Positions 1-7,042 of a stretch of 43,201 nucleotides of DNA are shown here, in pieces. How positions within the stretch are numbered: the first letter of the stretch is position 1; each line of letters starts with the position of its first letter. Made by a program: the position numbers and the translations under genes. This stretch comes from a virus: IMG/VR virus record IMGVR_UViG_3300030503_000156, positions 1 to 43,201 of that record; one strand, 5' to 3'. Below the pieces are notes generated by a model that did not search any database, had not been told where the DNA came from, and worked only from the letters and a program-made list of their open reading frames with translations.

Positions 1-30
1 CTGAAGTTAAACAATCACTAGGAGAAGTAC

Positions 31-963
31 ATGGCAGCTAAAGACATCCCGATGGGCGACGACGAATTGGACGCCTTGATGGCAGAACTGGAAGCGGAAA
101 CATCCGGCATGGTCGTTGCGCCGGCCGCAAAAGCTGCGGTCGTCGAGTCAGAGGTGCCGGCAGCGGCAGAGCCGGAAGTAGACGAACTCGAAAAGCAAAT
201 CGAAGCAGAGACGGCAGCTCAAGCGAAGCGTGAAGCTGATGCAGCGGCGGCAGCGGCACAGGCAAAGAGCGAAGCGGAAGCCGCGCTTGCCGCGCGGGTG
301 GCGGCACAAGCCGAACGCGAAGCCAAAGCTGCGGCAGAGGCGGCTCAACTTGAAAATGCCAGATCGAAGCTGGCGATTGAGCCTGAACCGCGCACGAAAG
401 ACGAGCCGGTAATCGCCGACCCTGAAAAGGTGGCGGAAGCTGTGACTGCGGCAGCAGCGACCGCCTCCAAGAATAAGATGCCGATGCGTCACCACATTGA
501 CGTTGATACGTTTAAGGCGGACATAGCCATCAACGACACTAATCTTGACAAGTGCATGATGGAGCAGGCGGGTCTGCGCGCCTGGTGGCAGTCCGAAGCG
601 GCGCGGGCAGAAGGTCAGTACAGTCGGACGAAAGCGCAGTTCGAGCGCGCCGAAGCGAAGCTGTACGACAAGCATCGCCGGCTGGCCGCCGCGTCCACCG
701 AAAAGGTCACTGAAAAGATGATCGAGAACGCCGTCAAGATGGACGACGACTGGCTACGGATCAAAAACGCAGTGATTGAATCACAGACCATTGCGGAAGT
801 AGCGCGCGGCTGCGCGGACTCATTGCGCGACCGTGGAATGATGCTCGTCCAGATGGCTTCGGATCGCCGCGAAGAAGGTAAAGGACAGTCGCGCGTTATG
901 GCGGCGAACGAAGACCGCGCCAGCACATTCGCCACAGCAAAGGCGCTCGTCGGTCGGGCGTAG
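31..963 (+). CDS. UvsY-like recombination mediator (candidate)
   Basis: 310 aa. Residues 1-160 are low-complexity, rich in Ala, Glu and Lys, and begin with an acidic amphipathic peptide (DDELDALMAELEAE, 10-23). The last 150 residues are helical. Their pattern follows T4 UvsY: an IND-L-x-W segment, a basic helix with AEAKLYDKHRRLAA, a D-x2-W helix, then ARGCADSLRDRG and a C-terminal helix. UvsY loads the UvsX recombinase on ssDNA covered by gp32. The next genes encode a gp32-like SSB, an exonuclease and UvsX, so context agrees. The match is by pattern only; the long N-terminal extension is absent from T4 UvsY. AGGAG lies 7-11 bases before the ATG. Confidence 0.6.
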   Translation: MAAKDIPMGDDELDALMAELEAETSGMVVAPAAKAAVVESEVPAAAEPEVDELEKQIEAETAAQAKREADAAAAAAQAKSEAEAALAARVAAQAEREAKAAAEAAQLENARSKLAIEPEPRTKDEPVIADPEKVAEAVTAAAATASKNKMPMRHHIDVDTFKADIAINDTNLDKCMMEQAGLRAWWQSEAARAEGQYSRTKAQFERAEAKLYDKHRRLAAASTEKVTEKMIENAVKMDDDWLRIKNAVIESQTIAEVARGCADSLRDRGMMLVQMASDRREEGKGQSRVMAANEDRASTFATAKALVGRA

Positions 964-972
964 GTCGCTAGG

Positions 973-1014
973 AAAGTTCACTCGTGGCAGCATAAAGATA
1001 AGTCACGAGTGAGC
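973..1014 (+). terminator. inverted repeat overlapping the first palindromic box
   Basis: AGTTCACTCGTG and CACGAGTGAGCT pair over 12 bases with one mismatch around a loop of about 20 bases. It could end the upstream transcript or bring a second half-operator next to the box at 999-1016. There is no clean T-run, so termination is uncertain. Confidence 0.4.
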
Positions 1015-1016
1015 TA
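999..1016. promoter_or_regulatory. 18-bp palindromic box 1, with TATAAT
   Basis: TAAGTCACGAGTGAGCTA, matching the dispersed consensus TAAGTMANNRGTGASTTA. Its last two bases start a perfect TATAAT (1015-1020). No good -35 hexamer lies 17 bases upstream. It precedes the SSB gene. Confidence 0.75.
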
Positions 1017-1019
1017 TAA

Positions 1020-1037
1020 TAAGTAAGCAGTGAACTA
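1020..1037. promoter_or_regulatory. 18-bp palindromic box 2 (tandem)
   Basis: TAAGTAAGCAGTGAACTA begins on the final T of the TATAAT of box 1, giving two boxes 21 bp apart upstream of the SSB gene. A protein bound here would cover the start of transcription. Confidence 0.7.
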
Positions 1038-1077
1038 ACTTTCAAAACTCAAAACCTAAACTTATACAAGGAACTTT

Positions 1078-1917
1078 ATGACAACTAAACCAAGTTTGAT
1101 GGAACTGCTGGCAGCTAAGAAACAGGCAATGAAAAAGACCGAAAAGGCCACCAAGCTCAAGGCCGGTGACCAACGCGTGAAAATCTTGCCAGGCTGGCGC
1201 AGCTACGACAAGGACGGCAACAAGATTGTCGGTGGTGACGAAACCTTCTGGCATGAATTCGGCCAGCACTTTGTCAAGGATGCCGCCGAGCAGTTGCAAG
1301 CGGTCTACCTCTGTACCAACGCCACCTACGACCAGCCGTGCGAAGTGTGCCAGGCATTGACAACTGCCAGCCGCGCTGCACCGGACGACGCGACCCAAAA
1401 GGTTATCGCCGAAGCCAAAGCTGGCCGCGTTACGTTGGTCAATGCGCTGATGTTGGACTCGGCCGAACCGAATACGCCGGTAGTGCTGGAATTGAAGTAC
1501 GGCGTATTCAGCAAAGTCGTCAACGTCATTCAGGAGTGCGAAGGTTCTCCGCTCGATCCTGAAAACGGCCAAATCTTCATCATGAGCCGTGAAGGCACTG
1601 GCTTGACAACCAAGTACGACGCGCAAATCAGCCTCAAGACGTACAAGGCGCCAAAAGCGACGCTCGCCAAGCTGCACAACTTGGACGATTACGTCAAGCA
1701 AGAGTCGGAAGAGCAAAAACGCAAGGCAATTTCAGCCGTCAATGCAATCGTCGGTATCGGCTACGCGGCCGGCCCTGCCGACACACCGACGACAAGCCCT
1801 GCGCGTTTGTCCGCTCCGAAGGGCGCAGCTCCGGTTGAGCATGAGGACATCCCTGACCTCGAAGCAAAGCCGGTTGCGATCGACGCTGAGCTGGACGACC
1901 TTCTCGCCGAACTGTAA
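1078..1917 (+). CDS. gp32-like single-stranded DNA-binding protein
   Basis: 279 aa, close to T4 gp32 (301 aa). Expected to coat ssDNA in replication and recombination. A basic N-terminus (residues 9-28) matches the self-association arm. A zinc site is visible: H59 or H64, C79, C88 and C91, with spacing very near T4 gp32 (H64, C77, C87, C90). The C-terminus is acidic and ends AELDDLLAEL, the usual partner-binding tail. It sits between UvsY-like and exonuclease/UvsX genes, under two tandem 18-bp boxes and a TATAAT. A strong terminator follows, so it may be expressed as a separate abundant transcript. Confidence 0.85.
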   Translation: MTTKPSLMELLAAKKQAMKKTEKATKLKAGDQRVKILPGWRSYDKDGNKIVGGDETFWHEFGQHFVKDAAEQLQAVYLCTNATYDQPCEVCQALTTASRAAPDDATQKVIAEAKAGRVTLVNALMLDSAEPNTPVVLELKYGVFSKVVNVIQECEGSPLDPENGQIFIMSREGTGLTTKYDAQISLKTYKAPKATLAKLHNLDDYVKQESEEQKRKAISAVNAIVGIGYAAGPADTPTTSPARLSAPKGAAPVEHEDIPDLEAKPVAIDAELDDLLAEL

Positions 1918-1936
1918 TCGGTTCGTGTAATCCTGC

Positions 1937-1966
1937 GGGCCGGCATCTTCGGGTGTCGGCCCTTTT
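1937..1966 (+). terminator. rho-independent terminator after the SSB gene
   Basis: Nine-pair stem GGGCCGGCA / TGTCGGCCC (one G-T pair) with loop TCTTCGGG, followed by TTTT. Ends the SSB transcript. Confidence 0.85.
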
Positions 1967-1983
1967 CATCTGAGGAGAGAAGA

Positions 1984-2883
1984 GTGAGCCAAACATTACT
2001 GATCGATTGCAACTCAATCGGTTACGCCGCACAAGGCACAACAAAGCTACATTCCGGCGGGATTGAAACGCAAGCCGCTTACGGGTTCCTGCGCACCCTG
2101 CGCACCATTCGTCAGAAATACCCTCGCCATACATTGATGGCGCTGTGGGATGAGACTGCAACCTGGCGCTACGCGCTGCACCCCGAATACAAAGGCAACC
2201 GCAAGAGCGACGACAAGAAAGTCGCCGAGCGCGAGGCTTACGCTGCAATGCGCCCCTATATCAAAAAGGCGCTGAATACTCTTGGCGTCCGCCAATTGAC
2301 CGCCGACAACTACGAAGCGGATGACCTGGCCGGATATCTGGTCGGCAAGCTGTCGGCTGATCCAGCGAACCAAGTCGGTCTGATTTCCGGCGATCAAGAC
2401 TGGATGCAACTGGTACGCCGCAACGTCTTCTGGCGCGACATGCGCGACGACTCAAAGCTCGTTACCGCCAACAACTTCTACGACAAGACCGGCTGCCTGA
2501 CACCGTTTGCATTCTTGGAATGCAAGATTCTCACGGGCGACACGTCTGATTGCATATCGGGCGTGGGCGGCATCGGTGAAAAGGGAGCGCCAGAGTTCAT
2601 CGCTGAGTTCGGGGGTGTTCGCAATTTCTGGAAGCTCTGTGAGAGCGGCAAGTTCGAGCCAAAGAAAAAGGCTCATATCAATTTAGCGACCGGCCCCGGC
2701 CGTGCGCTTTATAAGCGCAATTTCCAACTGATGCAATTGCTGAAGGTTGAAGCGCCGGCGAAGAGCGATACCAAGCTCGACCTCGGCAAGTTCGACAAAG
2801 AGGCTTTCGCGACTATCTGTTCGGAGCTGGCGTTCACTTCCATCCTCAGAAATCTGGATGAATTCGTAGCAAATTTTCAATAA
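1984..2883 (+). CDS. 5'-3' exonuclease / flap endonuclease (T4 RNase H, T5 D15 family)
   Basis: 299 aa, usual length for phage FEN-type nucleases that remove RNA primers and flaps. Family features in order: metal ligand D8 in LLIDCNSIG; arch region YKGNRK near residue 60; EADDLAG near 113; SGDQDW near 137; and the helix-3-turn-helix GDTSDCISGVGGIGEKGA near 181-198, which binds duplex DNA. The start is GTG, fixed by GAGGAGAG 5-12 bases before it. Together with the neighbouring SSB and UvsX genes it forms a replication-recombination set. Confidence 0.85.
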   Translation: MSQTLLIDCNSIGYAAQGTTKLHSGGIETQAAYGFLRTLRTIRQKYPRHTLMALWDETATWRYALHPEYKGNRKSDDKKVAEREAYAAMRPYIKKALNTLGVRQLTADNYEADDLAGYLVGKLSADPANQVGLISGDQDWMQLVRRNVFWRDMRDDSKLVTANNFYDKTGCLTPFAFLECKILTGDTSDCISGVGGIGEKGAPEFIAEFGGVRNFWKLCESGKFEPKKKAHINLATGPGRALYKRNFQLMQLLKVEAPAKSDTKLDLGKFDKEAFATICSELAFTSILRNLDEFVANFQ

Positions 2884-2892
2884 GGAAAAGCC

Positions 2893-3975
2893 ATGTCGAC
2901 AACGACAGTAGCACCAGCAACAAAACTGAAAGCACCAAAAGGCGGGGCCATTGAAGACCTGATTAGCGCTCTCGATGCAGCGGTAGGCGGTAATGACGAC
3001 AATGCGGCGGTCACGCAATTCATCGACACCGGCTATGCGCCATTGAACGAAGCAATTTCCGGTCGTTACGACGGCGGGTTGCCGTACGGTCGTATGATCG
3101 AAATGATGGGCGAACCCTCATGCGGGAAAACGGCTCTGGCGACTGAGTGGATGGTCAAGACGCAACAGATGGGTGGCGTAGCCGGCTTCGTTGATTGGGA
3201 GCGCAGCTTTGACGTTGGCCTGGCAAAAGGATTCGGGTTGAATGACCAGCGTCCATATTGGTTTTACCACAAAGCGGAAACGTGGGAAAGCGGCAACACA
3301 TGGGCAGCGCGCGCCTGCCGTGCGATCCGCGCATCTAAAGCACTCCCGCCCGAAGCGCCAATCCTGTTCGTGTTCGACTCGATCGCGTCGGCTATTCCGC
3401 ACTCGATGCTGTACGACGCCAAAGGCAACAAGCGCGAGATTGAATCCTTCACCATGAATGACACATCGGCGCTTTCCCGCGTCACGTCCACGACATTGAA
3501 GGTGATGGCGCAATACTGCGAAGAGTTCAATGCGACCTTCCTGTACTTGAACCAGATTCGCTTGAAGATCGGCGTTGTGTTCGGCGATCCGCGCACCACG
3601 CCTGGCGGCAAGGCGATGGAGTTCTACGCAACAAACCGGATCATGCTCGGTCGCGAAAAGATCATGCAGACGGTAGCAGGCGGCAAGGAATTCGTCGGGC
3701 AGAACATCAAGATGGAAGTCGTCAAGTCAAAGCTGACCAAGCCATTCAAGAAATGCGAAATCCGCATGGCGTTCGATGATGACGGTGTGGCGCGGTTCGA
3801 CACAACCTACTCGCTGATCGAGGAGTTACTGGGGCAGAAAAAGCTGACATCGCCCAAGAACGGCTATGTCGAGTGGGAAGGCAAGCAATTGAGCAAGCGA
3901 GCGCTGGCTGACCTCATTAATGAAACCGGCATCATCGGTAAATTTAATGCGATGTTGGAACCAGCCACGACGTAA
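2893..3975 (+). CDS. UvsX/RecA-type recombinase
   Basis: 360 aa. An ATP-dependent strand-exchange protein that forms filaments on ssDNA. Walker A GEPSCGKT at 73-80; an acidic residue after a strand near 102 (DWERS), where RecA has its catalytic Glu; Walker B ILFVFDS ending near D162; an L2-like segment LNQIRLKIGVVFGDPRTTPGG near 219-239. Closer in length and motif style to T4 UvsX (391 aa) than to bacterial RecA. AAGGA precedes the ATG. It follows the exonuclease gene by 9 bases. Confidence 0.88.
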   Translation: MSTTTVAPATKLKAPKGGAIEDLISALDAAVGGNDDNAAVTQFIDTGYAPLNEAISGRYDGGLPYGRMIEMMGEPSCGKTALATEWMVKTQQMGGVAGFVDWERSFDVGLAKGFGLNDQRPYWFYHKAETWESGNTWAARACRAIRASKALPPEAPILFVFDSIASAIPHSMLYDAKGNKREIESFTMNDTSALSRVTSTTLKVMAQYCEEFNATFLYLNQIRLKIGVVFGDPRTTPGGKAMEFYATNRIMLGREKIMQTVAGGKEFVGQNIKMEVVKSKLTKPFKKCEIRMAFDDDGVARFDTTYSLIEELLGQKKLTSPKNGYVEWEGKQLSKRALADLINETGIIGKFNAMLEPATT

Positions 3976-3989
3976 CCCCAAGCAACTCC

Positions 3990-4027
3990 CCTCTATAATC
4001 AGATAGACGCTTGTCGGATTATAGAGG
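3990..4027 (+). promoter_or_regulatory. hairpin that hides the ribosome binding site of the next gene
   Basis: A perfect 11-bp inverted repeat, CCTCTATAATC and GATTATAGAGG, with a 16-base loop. The 3' arm contains most of the AGAGGAG ribosome binding site (4023-4029) of the gene starting at 4037. The 5' arm also contains TATAAT (3994-3999), so it could instead act at the DNA level as a promoter/operator. Confidence 0.6.
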
Positions 4028-4036
4028 AGTAGCACA

Positions 4037-4417
4037 ATGGTTGAAACACAGGTAATTGGCTTCATTCCACCGATGGTCGGCCTTGACGGAGAGTTCAATA
4101 CCTTCCGTCTGGGTCAGACCCTCGCCAAGAGACTCGCCGCAGGTGACGAGGTATTCTTGATGAATGAAAAGACGAAGACGGTCTTCGGCAAGGCAGTGGT
4201 AACGAGTATCGAAACTGGATTGTTGGGCGAGCTGTGTTTGATCCACGCGCACAAGAATCACACGGAAGTTGGCGGCGATGACCCGATTCGGGCGCCGGAG
4301 AGATTGTTTAAATATATTCAAAAGATTTACGGGCCGCACATTGCAGAGCATGGCAAGAAAAGTGTGGTGCTGTCGTTACGGAGATTAGATGAACCCATCG
4401 GAAGAAGCGCTGATTAA
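4037..4417 (+). CDS. hypothetical protein, possibly PUA/ASCH-like
   Basis: 126 aa, not firmly recognised. The segment FNTFRLGQTLAKRLAAGDEVFLMN followed by a beta-rich stretch with FGKAVV has the look of ASCH/PUA-type small barrels, which bind RNA or modified bases. This is a resemblance only. Translation may be controlled by the hairpin over its ribosome binding site. Its 3' end overlaps the next gene by 29 bases. Confidence 0.7.
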   Translation: MVETQVIGFIPPMVGLDGEFNTFRLGQTLAKRLAAGDEVFLMNEKTKTVFGKAVVTSIETGLLGELCLIHAHKNHTEVGGDDPIRAPERLFKYIQKIYGPHIAEHGKKSVVLSLRRLDEPIGRSAD

Positions 4418-4748
4418 ACGTGCGTTAGGCCCCTCGCTGACGGAAGACAGCGAGCTGCGGTTTGGTAAGCACAAAGGCAAGACGGTCGGAGACCTCTGCC
4501 GAATCGATCCGGCCTATCTTGTCTGGTTGCGCGACGCGAAGAAGGACAATCGTGACTACTTCGCGTTTCCAATACACACCGTGCTTGACGCAGCGATTCT
4601 GTCAAGCAAGGCGCTCAAGAGGAAATTCGAACCCTGGAACGTCGTGCCCGAAGGTGACGACGTGATCCGGCCCATCAGCGATCAGCCACCACCCTGGATC
4701 GAAGCGCCGAATGGCAACGCCTATCGTGAAGCATGGGGCGCATTCTAA
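4389..4748 (+). CDS. small protein with an ExoX-C/DUF3820-like motif
   Basis: 119 aa. Residues 24-47 (RFGKHKGKTVGDL, then DPAYLVWLRD) match the short conserved module found at the C-terminus of exonuclease X-like proteins and in DUF3820 proteins. The rest is not recognised. It has no exonuclease catalytic residues, so it may be a stand-alone nucleic-acid-binding module serving the nearby repair enzymes. Confidence 0.7.
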   Translation: MNPSEEALIKRALGPSLTEDSELRFGKHKGKTVGDLCRIDPAYLVWLRDAKKDNRDYFAFPIHTVLDAAILSSKALKRKFEPWNVVPEGDDVIRPISDQPPPWIEAPNGNAYREAWGAF

Positions 4749-5125
4749 TGGGTCGCGAGCTACATTCAGTCAATGGCAAGATCATGGGTGCGTGGTACGA
4801 GACCGCCACCGGTAACAAGCTGTATCTTGCGCACCGCGTCAACCGGCAGATTCACCGCGTTCGCAATGCCTGGTGCGTCGACCTGGCAATACTGGAAAAG
4901 TGCAGAACGCGTGACGTGACCGCAATTGGCATCATCAAGCGGGAAAAAACGCTGAAGATGGTATGGCTGTCACTGGTCGAGGACTTCTTTGGTGACGAGT
5001 CGTTCGCCTATTTTGACCAAGTTCGACAGCGCGGATTACCATTGAACAAGTTCCGGGTAGATCCGCTAAAGAGTCAGGAATTCATCGAATCCTTTATCAG
5101 ATTGCCTAAAGCAAGAAGTCAGTAA
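4748..5125 (+). CDS. hypothetical protein
   Basis: 125 aa, unrecognised. Mixed alpha/beta, basic, no membrane segment. The chosen ATG overlaps the upstream stop (TAATG), implying coupled translation. An in-frame ATG 15 bases earlier (4733) is a possible alternative. The stop codon lies inside a palindromic box (5115-5132). Confidence 0.65.
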   Translation: MGRELHSVNGKIMGAWYETATGNKLYLAHRVNRQIHRVRNAWCVDLAILEKCRTRDVTAIGIIKREKTLKMVWLSLVEDFFGDESFAYFDQVRQRGLPLNKFRVDPLKSQEFIESFIRLPKARSQ

Positions 5126-5132
5126 TGACTTA
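5115..5132. promoter_or_regulatory. 18-bp palindromic box 3
   Basis: GAAGTCAGTAATGACTTA, overlapping the upstream stop codon. Two -10-like hexamers follow: TATTAA (5131-5136, the same offset as in other boxes) and TATAAT (5139-5144). Precedes the cell-wall hydrolase gene. Confidence 0.65.
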
Positions 5133-5173
5133 TTAATGTATAATAGTATCTTAATGACTAAGAAGGGCAAAAA

Positions 5174-5569
5174 ATGATCTTAACAAGCGCATTGCTGTGT
5201 TTAAGCCTCAATTTGTACCACGAATCACGCGGAGAAATGATACCTGGACAGTACGCTGTCGCAATGGTCACGATGAATCGCGCCAATAGCAACCCGGATA
5301 ATGTTTGCAAGGTCGTTCTAAAGCCGCATCAGTTTAGCTGGACGACAAAGATGGTGAAGGGTAACCAGCTAACACAAGCTGGCGAACCGAAAGAAGAGCA
5401 TGCGTGGTCGGTAGCGCAGACGATCGCCAAAGTAGTGCTGTCGGGCCGGTTTCGCGACTTCACCGATGGAGCGAAGTTCTACCATGCCAACTACGTGAAG
5501 CCAAAGTGGCGTCTGTCGATGGTGCAAACAAAGGTACTTGGACATCACATTTTTTATCGTCAAGCATAA
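5174..5569 (+). CDS. SleB/CwlJ-type cell-wall hydrolase (Hydrolase_2)
   Basis: 131 aa, a bare catalytic domain. LYHESRGE near residues 14-21 contains the expected catalytic Glu (E17); AMVTMNRA and the later DGAKFYHA segment are characteristic. Members cleave peptidoglycan as lytic transglycosylases. The domain begins almost at residue 1, so there is no separable signal peptide and export would need a holin or another route. It may act as an endolysin, although no holin is adjacent. Palindromic boxes lie on both sides. Confidence 0.82.
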   Translation: MILTSALLCLSLNLYHESRGEMIPGQYAVAMVTMNRANSNPDNVCKVVLKPHQFSWTTKMVKGNQLTQAGEPKEEHAWSVAQTIAKVVLSGRFRDFTDGAKFYHANYVKPKWRLSMVQTKVLGHHIFYRQA

Positions 5570-5584
5570 GTATGTAGTGACTTA
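5567..5584. promoter_or_regulatory. 18-bp palindromic box 4
   Basis: TAAGTATGTAGTGACTTA, starting on the stop codon of the hydrolase gene and ending 13 bases before the SbcD-like start. No -10 hexamer at the usual offset. Confidence 0.65.
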
Positions 5585-5597
5585 ACAGGAGGGAAGT

Positions 5598-6641
5598 ATG
5601 AAGCCTTATGGCGTTTTGAGCGACACCCACAACCATAACTGGTCGGCATTTGCCACGACTGGCGCCGACGGCATCAACAGCCGACTGCACATGATTCTCG
5701 CGGAAACCGAGCGCTGCGCGGCCGAAGTGCTGAATGCGGGCGGCGACACCATGTACCACGGTGGCGACCTGTTCCACGTTCGCGGCAGTATTGCGCCGAC
5801 TGTATTGAATCCGACGATGGATTGCTATCGCAGCATCATCGAGTCAGGCGTCAACATCATCATCAATGCCGGTAACCATGACCTTGAAGGCAAAGAGGCG
5901 AGCCGCGTGTCGTCGGCGATTACCGCGCTGGAGGGTATCGGCTGCACGGTTGTCAACAAGCCAATCGTCAGGGGTAGCATGATGATCGTACCCTGGATTC
6001 CAAAGCTAGATGACCTGAAGATGACGTTGGAAGTTACAACGAAATTGGAGCGCGCAGACCACGACCTGCTGATTCATGCGCCGGTCGACGGCGTGATCGC
6101 AGGCTTGCCCGATCATGGGATGGATGGCGCATACCTGGCGTCGCTCGGTTACCGGCGTGTTTTCAGCGGTCATTACCATTACCACAAGGAAGTGGCGCCA
6201 AACGTGTACTCGATTGGGTCACTAACGCCGCAGACCTGGAGCGACATCAACGCCAAAGCAGGTTTCCTGATCGTCACCGACGAAAGGGTGAAATGGCACG
6301 CTAGTCATGCGCCGTCGTTCGTTGAGATCGACGCCAGCACCGACCCGGACGATGTGCCGCTGATTGTCGACGGCAACTATGTTCGCTGCCGCATTACCTC
6401 GTCCAAGTCGTCGGACGTGGAAGCGATGCGCGAATACCTGACAAGCGTTGGCGCAAAGGGCGTCGTGATCCTGCCCGACGTGAAAGCAGCAACGGTCGCA
6501 CGGGTTGGAGCAACGCTGACGGCCGGGTCGTCGCTGGAAGACAGCATCAACGGCTATGTCAACACGCTCGGACACAAGAACGGCGGGCTGGTCGGTGCGC
6601 TGTGTCAGGACATCTTGAACACGGTAAGGAGCGTGGCATGA
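5598..6641 (+). CDS. SbcD/Mre11-like nuclease subunit (T4 gp47 type)
   Basis: 347 aa, the size of T4 gp47. Metallophosphoesterase motifs in order: SDTHNHN (9-15), GGDLFH (near 54-59), NAGNHD (near 93-98), a His in LLIHAP (near 158), and SGHYHYH (near 190-196). With its SbcC-like partner two genes downstream it should form the complex that resects double-strand ends and feeds ssDNA to UvsX. A strong AGGAGGGA ribosome binding site precedes the ATG. It ends in an ATGA overlap with the next gene. Confidence 0.88.
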   Translation: MKPYGVLSDTHNHNWSAFATTGADGINSRLHMILAETERCAAEVLNAGGDTMYHGGDLFHVRGSIAPTVLNPTMDCYRSIIESGVNIIINAGNHDLEGKEASRVSSAITALEGIGCTVVNKPIVRGSMMIVPWIPKLDDLKMTLEVTTKLERADHDLLIHAPVDGVIAGLPDHGMDGAYLASLGYRRVFSGHYHYHKEVAPNVYSIGSLTPQTWSDINAKAGFLIVTDERVKWHASHAPSFVEIDASTDPDDVPLIVDGNYVRCRITSSKSSDVEAMREYLTSVGAKGVVILPDVKAATVARVGATLTAGSSLEDSINGYVNTLGHKNGGLVGALCQDILNTVRSVA

Positions 6642-7042
6642 ACGATCAGGCAGCACTGACGCGCCAGGAACGCATCGATCGCGGTCAGGCAAATCGTAAA
6701 GCGCGGGAGGAGCTTCGGAACGCGGTGCGTTTTTGCATGAAAGAGGGTGGCGTATCGCCGGCAGACATCAATAAGGCTGCGCACGATATGGCGGTAACGG
6801 AGGTGGGCCGCGTTTTGGGCAGTATCACCCTCAATCAGCTAGTGAGGAATGCTGTCGAGGTGGAAATCAGCCGACAAATGGGACTTGTGCAAAAGGCTTT
6901 GCCAGGCGGGCAGAAGATCACCGAAATGATCGCGTTGGCAATGCAGAAAGAAGCCTCACGGGTCGCTGCCGAATATATCAAAACAAACATCATCGTGTCC
7001 GTCAACGACGCCGGCGGGTACAAAGAAGGAGGGTCGTTCTAA
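6638..7042 (+). CDS. hypothetical protein between the SbcD and SbcC genes
   Basis: 134 aa, unrecognised, mostly helical and charged. The ATG overlaps the SbcD stop (ATGA) and its own stop overlaps the SbcC start (TAATG), so all three are translationally coupled. In T4 small genes also sit between 47 and 46, but no homology is claimed. A structural or accessory role with the SbcCD complex is plausible from context only. Confidence 0.75.
   Translation: MNDQAALTRQERIDRGQANRKAREELRNAVRFCMKEGGVSPADINKAAHDMAVTEVGRVLGSITLNQLVRNAVEVEISRQMGLVQKALPGGQKITEMIALAMQKEASRVAAEYIKTNIIVSVNDAGGYKEGGSF

Noticed and set aside
148-675. Long minus-strand frames opposite the first gene, and similar ones opposite the SSB, SbcC and reductase genes
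   Set aside because: They lie antisense to well-supported genes and reflect GC-rich codon bias; products are Arg/Leu/Cys-rich with no motif.
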